A stretch of DNA of 64,000 nt, taken from the NCBI GenBank assembly GCA_022113835.1, contig JAILWY010000008.1, positions 7,444,501-7,508,500 on the forward strand, read 5' to 3'. Positions 53,488-64,000 of the stretch are shown piece by piece. The translations under genes and the position numbers were made by a program. The DNA comes from Atopsyche davidsoni (Eukaryota; Arthropoda; Insecta; Trichoptera; Hydrobiosidae). The stretch's first letter is position 1; every line of letters starts with the position of its first letter. Under the pieces are notes generated by a model. The model saw nothing but the letters and a program-made list of their open reading frames with translations, made no database searches and was not told the DNA's origin.

Positions 53488-54215
53488 AATAACAAATCAA
53501 GGCTTGGAAATCTCGTTGGCAGTCACATCTTGCAGTTCAGCGCAGGCACTCCATACGTACAAAAAAAAAAGTTCGTAATCTCCTAGCCAATTGTTTATTC
53601 ATACTTATTGCCTAAATGTTAAATATTTTAAACAAAACAACGTTGTCATGGAAGATTAAATGCAAAAAAACATACGATATATATATATATATATATATAT
53701 ATTGCAGTCCAAAGCAATCATTCCATACATACAAAAAAAAAAAAAAATTCGGATATATCTCCCCATTCTGTTGCTTGTGCATGGCTGCCATTCTGTGCCC
53801 TGAGCGTGTGTAAAGGATCGGCAATGAAGTAGTGGACTTGGAAAATGATTGTGAAGGGATGTGCTCTGGAAGTACCTTGTAAAGGTGGAGTGGTTTCTGA
53901 TATTATTTCTGTAGCTTGCTGCAGACAGAGTATCAGATCTAAACTCCAGAGCTTTGTAAGGAAAAAATAATATAATAATGCTATTGGGCAACAGTAATTT
54001 AAAGGCCCCGGGGATCTACAGTATTTGAACACTGGTTCAGCATGAGTATATGCTCAGTGAAATGATCGCCAACCTCCTCTGAAGAGAGGCACTTGAAGAA
54101 GATATATATGTGTATTCACGATTAAATTTTTGCGTAAAACAATAGAGCAAGGCCTGATAGACTCGTTGGCAGTCACATCTTGCAGTCCAGAGCAAACACT
54201 CCATACAATTCGGTC
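53488..54215 (+). mobile_element. LINE-derived non-autonomous family D, copy 3, with three internal direct repeats
   Basis: The main body 53766-54110 ends in GATCGCCAACCTCCTCTGAA. The segment CTCGTTGGCAGTCACATCTTGCAG with ACTCCATAC occurs at 53511 and again at 54153, with a shorter related piece (TTGCAGTCCAAAGCA..TTCCATAC) at 53702. A (TA)n run lies at 53677-53702. Confidence 0.65.
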
Positions 54216-54235
54216 ATAAATCCTTTAGACACTGA

Positions 54236-54325
54236 GTGCAGTGCGGTGTCTGCCGCGCGAGGGTGGTCCCTGTGCGGGGGGCGGCAAGGCGCAGAGTCGC
54301 TCGCCCTGCTCCAGGCTGCTCTAAT
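54236..54325. other. GC-rich 90-bp island in the upstream intron
   Basis: Strongly GC-rich (about 70%) between AT-rich flanks. On the gene strand it follows ATATTAG, and a frame starting QPGAGRATLRL is open through the island, but the far side lacks a good donor and the peptide has no TSR or signal-peptide features. Listed as unexplained. Confidence 0.3.
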
Positions 54326-56103
54326 ATAGATAGGGGTGTTGAAAATTATTTACCGCCCGTACCGAGAATTGAATTATATTTATATATTTTACCTCCCCCG
54401 ATGGCCGCGAGCTTAAAGACTGAGCATTTCTTCGATTAGATTATCATGTGTTTCAGTAACGCCTTGGCTTGCGTTGCAGAGGTCCCGAGTACGTTTAAAG
54501 CAAAATAACCCACCCCCGCAAAAAAAAGCATTGACGTTTAAAAGAAAATAAAATATAATATTTATTAAAGCCTTGTTTATGATTGTTTTCTTTAAGGCTG
54601 TGCTTTGAATACTCAAAAATGTGTAATTCGTTTATCGAGAATCAAATTTTGTATGTCATTCCTTACTTAACCTAACCTCAATGAAAAACTTCTGTATAAT
54701 AACCGTATCTCATCAAAAAACCTGAATTTAAAATTTCGAGTGTTTAGTATATTTAAAGAAAATTTCGTTTCTCGAAATAAACTAAATAAAAAATAAAAAA
54801 GTTTTTTAGTTCATTTCGCGAGAAAAATAGCATTGCTTGGCCAAAAACTTGAGTCACCGCTTAAGTGTATTCGTAGAGCAAAAGAACCTAACCTTACCTA
54901 ATAACAAACACGAGTCAATTATTTAAAGTGTATTTCATATCTCGTCCGATATCTTGAGGAAACAACAGATATTAAGTTAGTCATGTTAGTTAGTCATTTT
55001 TCTCGGATATTTTGAAGAAGCTCTTATAAAAAAAACAATACTTTTCGGTTCATTGTTATAAATTTTATCAACAGCGATATAATTCGTAATATGAATAAAT
55101 AAAACATTAGTGATAAGCTTAGGAGATTTTAGAAGTAAAAAATGATGATTTTCATATTTTGAAGCATTCGCCAGATAAAAAAAGTCCCCGAATTATTAAA
55201 CAAAGCATATTTGTTTATAAAATATATATAATTTACAACCCAAGTTTTTTCTACGAACAGGTATACAATACGTATACATTTTACGTATACGTATTTCTGT
55301 ATACAATACGTTTTCTAAGTAATCAATTCAAATTTAAATCCACCTGTGCCTGTAGCTATTTTAACACCTGGTTACAAAAAACGCTTCTTATCGATTAGCT
55401 GGAAAAATAATTTATAAATATATTTAAACTGTTTAATTTTTTGCTGCAGATGTGTTGCTTTTGTATTGATTCCGATTGTTATTTTTAATTTCGGAGAAAC
55501 TTGAGAGTGCACAGTAAATAAATTATATTCTCATTTTGTTCATAGCTGCTTTTGTATTGACTGCGGTAGTGATATTTTTTACTCTAAAAAAACTTTAAAA
55601 TGTAGAATGAATAGTTGTCGTGACAGAAATGGCAGACTCCAAAGCAACAAAGATGTCTGTCGTTGGACGGGATTAAGGACCGTTCGCAGGATCCGCCGTT
55701 GTATTTGTGTATTTTGTATGCGCGGTTCTCGCCAAGAAAAAACAATAAAAGAGTCAATCTCCACGGCTTTTGTTGGCTTTCGCTCAAAATATTATATGGA
55801 CGGGGAATCCCATTATACAGCGGGGGATCGGAGCAATGTCGTACCACAGTGAGCTTTTATTTTCATTGTAAATACTCTCCGCATGCTGAAAACACGATAC
55901 AATTACGACGGTTTAAAAAAAAAATGAAAAAAAAATTTGAACGATCTCAATCACTACCATTAGGTTGTTGACTATTTCGCTGAATATTTACTTGTCTGTT
56001 CATGATTTATTTTAGGATTAATAGTGTAATATGCTTAATTTTAGAAAATTTTAAACCCACTATAATTAAAATATATAACCGAGAGACTTATATAAATAGT
56101 GTG

Positions 56104-56210
56104 ATCCTGTTGAGTGACAAGGCATTTGATTCGTGAAGATCCATTATTATAATGATAAAAGTAACTTTGTATGAGTTTATATAAATTATTTGCATTACTA
56201 GCATCAGATG

Positions 56211-56244
<34 letters not shown>
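56104..56244. mobile_element. Foldback element family C, copy 3, truncated and followed by (TA)n
   Basis: Shares GACAAGGCATTTGATTCGTG and the arm start with the copies at 10.48 and 13.99 kb. On the minus strand CTGATG runs straight into CTAGTAATGCA, so helix II and GAAA are deleted. A run of about 16 TA units (56213-56244) replaces the second arm. Confidence 0.65.
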
Positions 56245-56246
<2 letters not shown>

Positions 56247-56631
56247 CATAGTGTGTTTTGATTTCCAAATATATAAGAGTGTTTATTATATGTTAAATGT
56301 ACTTTTAAACAATTTTCAATAAAGTCAAGTTAAAATATTTAATAAATCTAGGTTAAACACAAAATCACGTAGCACCTACATGATTTTTTTTTATTAAAAA
56401 AAGTATGTATTGAGTTTTTTTTATTTCCACCGTAAGACATGCAATAAAGCAAAATAAATATATATCACGTTTCCACTGCTTGTGCAGGGATCAAAGAGTT
56501 TATCTATTGTTAATACAATAAAAAAAAACAGCAGAGCAAATACGTTTCGCATGAAACATATTGACGTTTAATTCATTTCCCAACGCGTGATTTGAATTTC
56601 ATATTGACTGAGTCGATTTTCTCGGGTAAAA

Positions 56632-56681
56632 GGGGCGGGGCGGGGGGGGAGGGGGGGGGGGGAGGGGAGGGGATGGGGGCG
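56632..56681 (+). repeat. G-rich tract with quadruplex potential
   Basis: Fifty bases almost entirely G, with many runs of four or more G separated by single bases. This is the strongest quadruplex-forming sequence in the window and is C-rich on the transcribed RNA strand of the gene. Similar shorter runs occur at 7921-7942 and 62052-62074, and on the minus strand at 14588-14623. Confidence 0.8.
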
Positions 56682-57000
56682 GAAGTGGAAATAGTTTTCC
56701 ATTTTTTGTCAAAAGAAAGCCAACAAATTATCGAAACGTTTTGCCGCCAGAGCACGTGACCCGCCCGCCATTGTGAAGCGACGGCCTGCGAACCCTGAAA
56801 AGGCGGCCCGAGATTAAAAATAACTTACAACTTTCCTTAGACGCCACCGCTGAAACTGAAAAAGAAAGATCAAAAACTCCAACTGACTTGCAGACTGCGA
56901 TTTCGTACATTTATACAAATACAATGTGCATTTAGCGATTTTAGTATTTTTTTGATAATCGGTCAGTGCGTTGTCGGGACAAAGCAGACTTATACAATAA

Positions 57001-57122
57001 TAGAAGGTTGGCGAAACCGGTCACTAATAAAAACGAAAATGTGGAAAATCACTCAAGTATTTTATTCAAAAATATTAAAATGGAATTCCACCAAGTACTC
57101 TCTGTCAAAAATATTGAATTAC
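57001..57122 (+). mobile_element. Family E repeat, half copy
   Basis: Starts inside helix II (AAGGTTGGCGAAACCGG) and runs through GTGGAAAATCACTCAAG to TCTGTCAAAAATATTGAATT. It is a truncated right arm in the same orientation as the full copy at 57184. Confidence 0.75.
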
Positions 57123-57183
57123 TTAAATAATAGTTTAAAAGCTCTTTTCAATGCTAGATTTCTAGATCTGAATTGTGTATATT

Positions 57184-57432
57184 AAAATTAATATTTTTGA
57201 ATAAAATACTTGAGTGATTTTCCACATTTTCGTTTTTATTAGTGACCGGTTTCGTCAACCTTTCACGTTGGCATTATCAAACAGATAATGACTCTGTTTG
57301 ATAATGCCAACGTGAAAGGTTGGCGAAACCGGTCACTAGTAAAAATAAAAATGTGGAAAATCACTCAAGTGTTTTATTCAAAAATATTAAAATGGAATTC
57401 CACCAAATACTCTCTGTAAAAAATATTGAATT
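57184..57432 (+). mobile_element. Family E foldback repeat, copy 5: 95-bp inverted arms
   Basis: Arms 57190-57284 and 57294-57388 are reverse complements with five mismatches in 95 and a 9-nt loop. The hammerhead-like segment (TTGATAA at 57298, GAAA at 57325, ACCGGT at 57328) lies on the inner side of the right arm and, in reverse, on the left arm. The tail to 57432 matches the other copies. Confidence 0.85.
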
Positions 57433-58515
57433 TCTTATATTAAAATTAACATTTATATGCATGTATATTGTAAGCTTTGTAAATATTTATGTATATCCAA
57501 ATACAGCTACGTTTTCCTGTAATTATTTTTTACTCTTTTGCAATACATCGAATAAATTTTTTTCTTTCTTTACAGTGTTTTTTAGACAATCATTTTGATA
57601 ATAATAAATAACATTACTGAAAAAAATGTAATTCACTGAATTACTTGCACCGTACAAGGGATAATCCAGTGTGTCGGTCTGATGCATTATGATTTGTGTT
57701 TTTCGCCGTTTCGGTCCCGCTGCTGGGACCATATTCAGGGACTTCGAATAGATCAAAATAACACACCATGCACGCAATACGACACCCAAAAAGACAGCCT
57801 TAAAATATGACTTGAATTATTTTCAGTTTTTCAGTTTTTCAGAGTTTTTTTTCAAGGCTATTTTACAAGTGAAATAGAAATAATCTCTGGTTGAAATTGG
57901 CGTTAGCATATGAGTAATGGCAGCATTCTGGAAACAGTCCAGGGTTGGAGTCACCTGAGCGGGTCCAAATGGCCCCTCCGACGTGGACAGAGTGTTTACA
58001 CAAGGAAAAGCGAAAATGATTCGATTCCCATCGATCCCCCGGCGCAGCGGTCGCCCTTTCCTTGCCGCGGGGGATATTTTCCGGGCCAACCCTGGTTTTT
58101 TGCACGGAGCGGGGAGGTTTTTATGACGAAATCGGGTTATTACGATTTATTTTATTTTTTCGGAACGAATTGACGTCATAAATACAGAGCGAATATTTTT
58201 TACTGTCGCACAATAAGTCTAATAAATGATTTCTGATATTTTTTTCTGAATTTCGTACATCGTTATGAACTTGTTACTAAATTCAAGCAGTTGTTTTTTT
58301 AAGCCACTAATTATTCTGTAACAGTGAAATTGGCTTAGAATTAAAAAAAAAATAAACATTGATTATAATTTTTTAATGCATAATAAATAATTATGTACTG
58401 TTCACTGAAAGTCATTCAAGTCTTTTATTAAAAACTATTATTTATATATGTCTATTCAGTGGATTGAACGTCAATCAAGTGCGTTTTAATTACCTCTACA
58501 TGCTTATATTACTTA

Positions 58516-58649
58516 CTAATATGATTAGACATATTATATCGCATATTGAAAATGATTCAAATCCTACACAAGTCACATTGATATTTTTCTGAGAGTTTCT
58601 TTGAATCATTTTCAATATGCGAAATAATATGCCTAATCATATTATTTAA
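58516..58649. mobile_element. tRNA-foldback family B, deletion derivative
   Basis: Inverted arms (CTAATATGATTAGACATATT; inner GCATATTGAAAATGATTCAA) flank a short centre with CACATTGATATTTTTCTGAG. The tRNA-like core is reduced to ATCCTACACAAGTCAC. Confidence 0.75.
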
Positions 58650-60879
58650 TCAGATTATATCTTAATTAACCGTTCGTATGTGAATCGACAACATAAAAAG
58701 TATTTCTGAATCTTTTTATTTTGTATATTTATACATAATTAAAAATTACTTTCAGAGATAAAACGGCACATATTATATTAAATTAATCGCATTGGTGCAT
58801 CCGAACCTAAAATCAAGAGAGCCGTTCGCACAAAGCCTTCTCCGGCAACACGCCGTGTAAGTGTTGCTTTACACCTCCAAACACTGGGCCGAGGGGTGGC
58901 TCGGGGGCAGTAAACATATCCTCAGGGGTTGTAAACTGCGGCCTCCGGACATTTCAATTTGTGTGGACCCCTACTGCAGCTGATAAGGTTGACGACAACT
59001 GCTTGTCCATAAACAATGTCTTCTTAACACACCACAAGTGTTGATCACTATAATTTAAATTTCAAAACACAAAATGCATAATGCAGACGTAATTTTTGAT
59101 ACGAGAATTATAAGTACCAATGATTTTAATCGAAATTCTCATTTTTCATATTTACAAGTTTATTTTATTTTCTATGCGATTTCATGATAAAAATGTATTG
59201 ATATACTTCTCTCATAATTATCTAAAAAAAAAGTAAGTACATCAAATTCGTATTAATTTAGTTTCAGTGGCACAGTAGTTAAATTTTCAAGAGTTTAAAT
59301 AACAATGTATTTTTACAAAATTTGTATAAAATTACTAACTGCGTATGAAATAGGCTTTTCAGCGTTTTATTTTGCAATACTGCATTTAACCCTCTCTAAT
59401 TTTTTGAAATTTTTTTATGCAACAAGGCAATTACAGTAATTTCTGAACTCATCTTTTTGCTTACACTCATGCCTTGTCCGAATTTTTTAAAGCAAAAACG
59501 TATTATCAACGTTTATAACAAATATTATATACGTTAAATTGTACTTTTTTAAAGCAATAATACTTTTCAGTTTATTTGTAAAGTTTTTACGTCGGATCCG
59601 TGTAACTAAAGAAGTTTCGCGGAGTAGGCCCGCAACGGGGTTTATCTCTGCCCATTAAAAATGTTTATGTAATTTTAAAGAATAAAACGGAATTTATCAG
59701 CGGACACAAATGTAACAATCGCATTTATTATCGCCGTTAGGATGGCGGGACGTTTACAACGCCATAAAGATGGCGGAAAAGAAAATATAAAAACAGTCGC
59801 AGCTTCCAGGGATACCCGCACAGGTAACGAAAAATAAATAAGAAAATCGGCCGAACGATTACTGAAAGTGGTGTGAAGAGATCATTTTTACAGGTTTGGC
59901 GTTTATTTTTTGCTTTTATCTGACTTAACTATATTTTTTTAGTACCTCTTGATATTTTTATTGTTCGTTGTACAGAATGTAATCTTAATTCATTAAATAT
60001 ATTCCTTGTAGATAAATTTCACTTCACTTCCGAATACGTATCAATCTAGCCTGAAAATATTAATTCTACCTACATATCCGGATTTTTCTTTCCTTTTCAC
60101 CAAAAAATGGTGGTCTTCCGATAGTAGAGTAAAAATTGGAGTATTCATTACAATAATAATAAAAATGTTTCACAAAGCTAAGTTGGCTTCGTTTGTAAAA
60201 CCTCACTCCGCTTAAAGCTGCATGTTGACAAAACTAGTAGCATCAAAAAAAGTATATAAGGGACAAGATCAAATATATTTTATTAATAATAACCAAGTAC
60301 TTTCTGCCTATAATATTGAATATATTGTAGATTTTTTCGGTTACAAATGGTTGAGGGAGGTCCCTCTGTACATAATATTTTTATGTCTCTCCTGAAAGAT
60401 CGTATTAAATAACTTTATTCTGGTAATTTAATCTGGCGAAATTTTGTACAGATAGCACTGTGATCGCTACTTATACACTACTAAACCGTTTTTTGCGACG
60501 TACTTCTAAGCTTTCCAAAATATTAAAAGCCTTTCCAGCCTAAGATATTCTAGAAAACACAATGAAAGTAATAAAATAAATAATATAATTTTTTTAATAC
60601 AACAGCTGTTTTTTCAAAATAGTTACGTAATTTAATAAAAAATCAGTTATATAATTTTTTTATTACCACAGGTATATGGTTAACGATATCAGTTTTGTTT
60701 TTATGTTTTTATTGACTTATTTTATATCTAATGGAAAAAAAACCACCCCCTTTGATTAAAAAACCCAGTTATTTCTCTACATACATTTATTTGTGGACGT
60801 AAGAAGTTGGATACAGCCTTTAGTAGTCGGTTTTCTTTGGTAGCTAATTTGCGTGCCTAGCTGTCTATCATTACTTGCC

Positions 60880-61150
60880 AAGAATTCTTCTTCAAGCCCC
60901 ACTTCTCAGAGGGGATTGGCGACCATCTTACTAAAAACATATTTATACTGGGCCATTCTTAGGAGTATTAGATCTAAACGCCAGAGCTTTGTAAAGAAAT
61001 GATTATATAATAATGCTATTGGGTAGCAACAATACGCAGATTTCTCCTTACAATATAAAACTGCGGTGTAGAAGCCATGAACACTGGTTCAGCTTGAGTA
61101 TATCCTCATTGAAATGATCGCCAATCTTTTGTGAAGAGAGGCACTTGGTA
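60880..61150. mobile_element. LINE-derived family D, inverted-end copy
   Basis: The plus-strand right end (GATCGCCAATCTTTTGTGAA) is mirrored by an inverted left end (CTCAGAGGGGATTGGCGACC), so two 3' ends face outward around a shared centre (CCAGAGCTTTGTAAAGAAAT). This resembles twin-priming or head-to-head insertion. Confidence 0.6.
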
Positions 61151-61216
61151 AAGAAGCTGACTTAAATGTTTATATGCATAGTATAAAGTAAAGGTGTTTA
61201 ATAGATTTATCACATG

Positions 61217-61715
61217 GGTTGTTAAGGGTCTAGGTCCCATAATCGAGTTTTTTTGATCATTTTCTAGTCCGTTTTGTGAAAAATCGACTGCACTAATCAA
61301 AAATATTTAAATCCAAAAAGTTTGATACATTCCTTCTTCCGAACACAATATATTTTTATTACTTATAAATTTACTATTAATATGATAAATACGTGTTTTT
61401 CCGATTGAAGTGTAGGAACTTGGAGATTCATCCGGTACATTTTCTCAGAATCCTAAACATTAAAAGCCTTTTTTAAAATTGGAATTAAAAGATTTAATAT
61501 AAACCACGTGCGTCTTATTAATTTAAAAATTAAAAAAAAAAAAATCTTCAACAAACTTAGGTTTTGAAAAGTCGTCATTTTATCAAATTTTTCAACATCT
61601 TCAAGGTTTTATTTTACCCTAAAAATGGACGTTAATTAAATAATAAAAAATATATAAATATAATTTATAGTTTTTTCAATACTTTGTAAAAAAAACAATT
61701 TTCGATAAAGAAAAA
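61217..61715. mobile_element. Partial copy of the 15.8-kb TTAA element
   Basis: Starts after TTAA with a diverged end (GGGTCTAGGTCCC) and follows the 15818 element through its left arm and centre, including AAAATGGACGTTAATTA and GTCGTCATTTTATC. The right inverted arm is missing, so the copy is truncated near 61715. Confidence 0.65.
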
Positions 61716-64000
61716 TAAAGTGACAATTAAATTAATTAAATGACACGATTTCGCCAGGTAATGGACTGACTGTGGTGTCCGGTTGGACACCAGAGGCAAT
61801 TAAAAGGCTGGGAGCAACTGCCTTAATACTGAGTCGAAGTAAAAAAAAAATCTAGGCATTTTTTAAAGGTTGAACCTTATATCATACATTTTGAAACGCG
61901 TTATACGTTCATATTCAGTCTCGTTTCTTTTGAGTCGCTGCCCCTAGCTCCTTCAATTAGATCACATATGTCTCCAGAGCGCAAATCTTCAATACGGCAT
62001 TACAAAGGCGAGGTCGAGTATGAATAATAAGCCGAGAGTCGAGCCACCCCCGGGGGTTGGGGGTTGGGGGTTGGTCCGCTGTTGACCAAAAAGCGATGTT
62101 ATGTTTGCACTAGGAATGTAATGTTTGGATAAAGAGTCCCGCGAAAATTGGGGCAGACGGAGAAATGTTTTTTTATGGGCGTTCTCGGGTTATTTGTGAT
62201 AAATAAAATACTGATTTCTTTATTAAATAAAGATTTTTTTATTTATTATGCTTTCTCATAAAGCAACCGCTTTTGGTGAGGTTAAATAAAATTCGTACTG
62301 TTTTTTTATATACACAAAATCTGCTTAGTTTTAAATATGCTTTTTAAGCCACTTGCATACAAATAGCTATTTGATAAAAAAAACATTTACCAGGTCACCA
62401 TTACAAAGAAATACTATCTGACTTATAATTTTGATCAAAACACAAGTGTAACATTCAAATGTATAATTAATATTAAACCCTTGCAAATAGACGATTCAAT
62501 AAATAACACAAACGAATAGCCAATTGGTTAGAAGACTACGAACATATTTATTTGTGTCCGGCCTTTATGGGATTTTTCAGACTTATCTAAGAATAGAAGC
62601 TTTTATATTTGATATTTTAGATATAATTATTTTAATAGAATTCCTTTTTCATATTCCAAGTATATAAAGTGATTTTCTAATTTATTAAAATTTAGCCTGA
62701 ACATGCCAGACAATCAATTTAGCGAAACTAGTGGCATCGAATAAATACTAATTAGAATTAATATAATATATATTTTTTTATTTAAATCTAACACATGGCT
62801 GTTAATATTTTATTTTTAAAACAGAACTTAACATAGAGTATTTTGGATATCTGGATATATTATTATATTTATGTTTTAATAAAAACTCTTTTTTTAAGAA
62901 AGGTCTAAAAAATAAGTCTATAAACATATTGTTTTGTAAAAGTTAAAGACTCTAAACGGGTGAGGCAAATAAGCAAATGCGTATTTAAAGCATTTAGAAG
63001 AAATTGCGGCCGTGTTTTGCATGTTTCATTAATATATATCGTACTTGGTAATGACGTGATTTCAAAAAGCAAACAACAGGTATTTAAACTTTATCAAGAT
63101 ATAATGCAAACAATTTTACTAGGTGAGTATTTTTGAAAAGTTTAATTCAAAAGGGTTTTAATTAAAAAAAAAAAAAAATTAATATAATAGTTTTTCCGAT
63201 GTTTTAAAAAAATTTGCAAGTTTTCTGATATCAGTAGCCTTTTTTTATTTATATAGAGAAATTAGTTGTTTTTTTTTTTAATAGAACTATTTAGGGGAAT
63301 CCCGTTTCGATCGAGTAAATAAATATAATATTCAATAATTTTATATATTTGCCGTGCCCATGTAATAATTATTTGAGTATAAACGTAACGATGTTACGTA
63401 TAAGTACATAATAACGTTACGCGTAAACGTGATTCCGGTTATATTAGATTTGCCTTCGCACGGTGTCGTGAAGCCTTCCTGGATGTGCATTAATAGATGT
63501 AATGGCATAATTAATTCTATCACACGCCTAAATATACCACATGCTGTTATTTCAATTAATTACTGTTATTATATTAAATAAAAAATTACATAACAAAAAC
63601 ACTTTTGACTTTTACTTGACATATTTTTTTTATTTTGAATATACCACGAGATCATAAATAATACATTATTTAAAAAAAAAGTACAGTGGTTAAGTGCAGA
63701 TTATTAAAGTATTTTTTTATAATTAATTTTTGTTTTACACTCACCAGATATTTAAGGTATGATTAAAAAAATTGTCAGTAAAATTATTAAACATATGTGA
63801 AGCATTAAGAGGTTATTATAACTATGATATATCAACGGATATATAAATTTTTAACTTTAATATTACAAAACAAAATTGACATAAAAAAGATTTTATTTTC
63901 ACTATAGGATTTTTTTTACAAAAATCATCGTTTTTAGATTTTACTGTGACCTTATCAAACAATTAGTTGGATTGATATTTATAGTCTACACAAGCATTTC

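Larger units (their letters stand above)
35808..64000 (-). other. Upstream intron, at least 28.2 kb, without recognisable exon
   Basis: The sequence above exon A should be the intron separating it from the N-terminal TSR exon(s). No open frame here shows TSR, protease or signal-peptide features. The region holds a strong recursive splice site (51690/51691), retrotransposon debris (40.4, 41.8, 53.8 and 60.9 kb), foldback elements (41.4, 49.0, 56.1, 57.0-57.4 and 58.5 kb), a TTAA element (61.2 kb) and G-rich runs. Nothing was recognised in 36480-40260, 42000-46450, 46650-48950, 49420-51640, 51730-53480, 54330-56100, 57440-58510, 58660-60870 or 61720-64000, apart from short GC-rich patches near 40880-41040, 58810-58990 and 61760-62160. 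Confidence 0.7.

Noticed and set aside
54236..54439. Plus-strand frame starting MQCGVC in a GC island
   Set aside because: Cysteine spacing does not fit a TSR, the frame runs into AT-rich low-complexity sequence, and it is on the strand opposite to the gene.
1..64000. CRISPR array, bacterial operon or rRNA
   Set aside because: No regularly spaced direct repeats with unique spacers, no prokaryotic gene packing and no rRNA-like segment were found.

Overview
The window looks like nuclear DNA of an arthropod, most likely an insect. It is very AT-rich, with GC-rich protein-coding exons embedded in large AT-rich introns. There are short TTAGG-type arrays (the common insect telomere unit), tRNA-derived SINE heads, piggyBac-like elements and non-LTR retrotransposon debris. 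No prokaryotic gene organisation is present. Species and order cannot be fixed from the sequence alone.

One protein-coding gene can be supported. It is on the minus strand, and seven consecutive exons lie at 35655-35807, 35440-35568, 19878-20022, 18985-19114, 18696-18900, 1167-1334 and 218-342. All exon joins agree in phase and together give 351 codons plus two bases. The spliced product carries an ADAMTS-type cysteine-rich module, then three thrombospondin type 1 repeats (TSRs), then an acidic/proline-rich linker. This order, and the linker after the third TSR, fit the secreted ADAMTS-like proteins of the ADAMTSL1/3 (punctin), nematode MADD-4 and fly nolo group. The 5' part of the gene lies above 64000 and the 3' part below position 1. 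The usual spacer domain between the cysteine-rich module and the first TSR is absent, and one exon encodes the junction directly.

Intron sizes are sharply bimodal: 84 and 86 bp, 763 and 824 bp, and then 15.4 kb, 17.4 kb and at least 28.2 kb. The region 35808-64000 holds no recognisable exon. It does hold, on the gene strand at 51690/51691, a textbook zero-nucleotide recursive splice site: branch-point match, pyrimidine tract, CAG directly joined to GTGAGT, and a second strong donor 42 nt downstream.

The introns are full of mobile DNA. (i) Two unrelated foldback families (copies near 10.5, 14.1 and 56.1 kb; and near 6.4, 28.7, 41.4, 57.0 and 57.3 kb) contain hammerhead-ribozyme-like cores with palindromic helix III, the layout reported for Penelope-like retroelements. 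(ii) A family of terminal-inverted-repeat elements carries a tRNA-like core (12.6, 20.1, 28.4, 31.3, 35.1, 49.1 and 58.6 kb). (iii) piggyBac-type TTAA elements occur at 19.2 kb (with a transposase remnant) and 31.6 kb, and another TTAA-flanked element occurs at 15.8 kb and 61.2 kb. (iv) Fragments of a non-LTR retrotransposon 3' end occur at 28.2, 40.4 and 41.8 kb, with a related non-autonomous family at 9.4, 18.3, 53.8 and 60.9 kb. A degenerate satellite-like tandem repeat occupies 22.5-23.1 kb. The remaining intronic sequence is AT-rich with a few short GC-rich unique patches.
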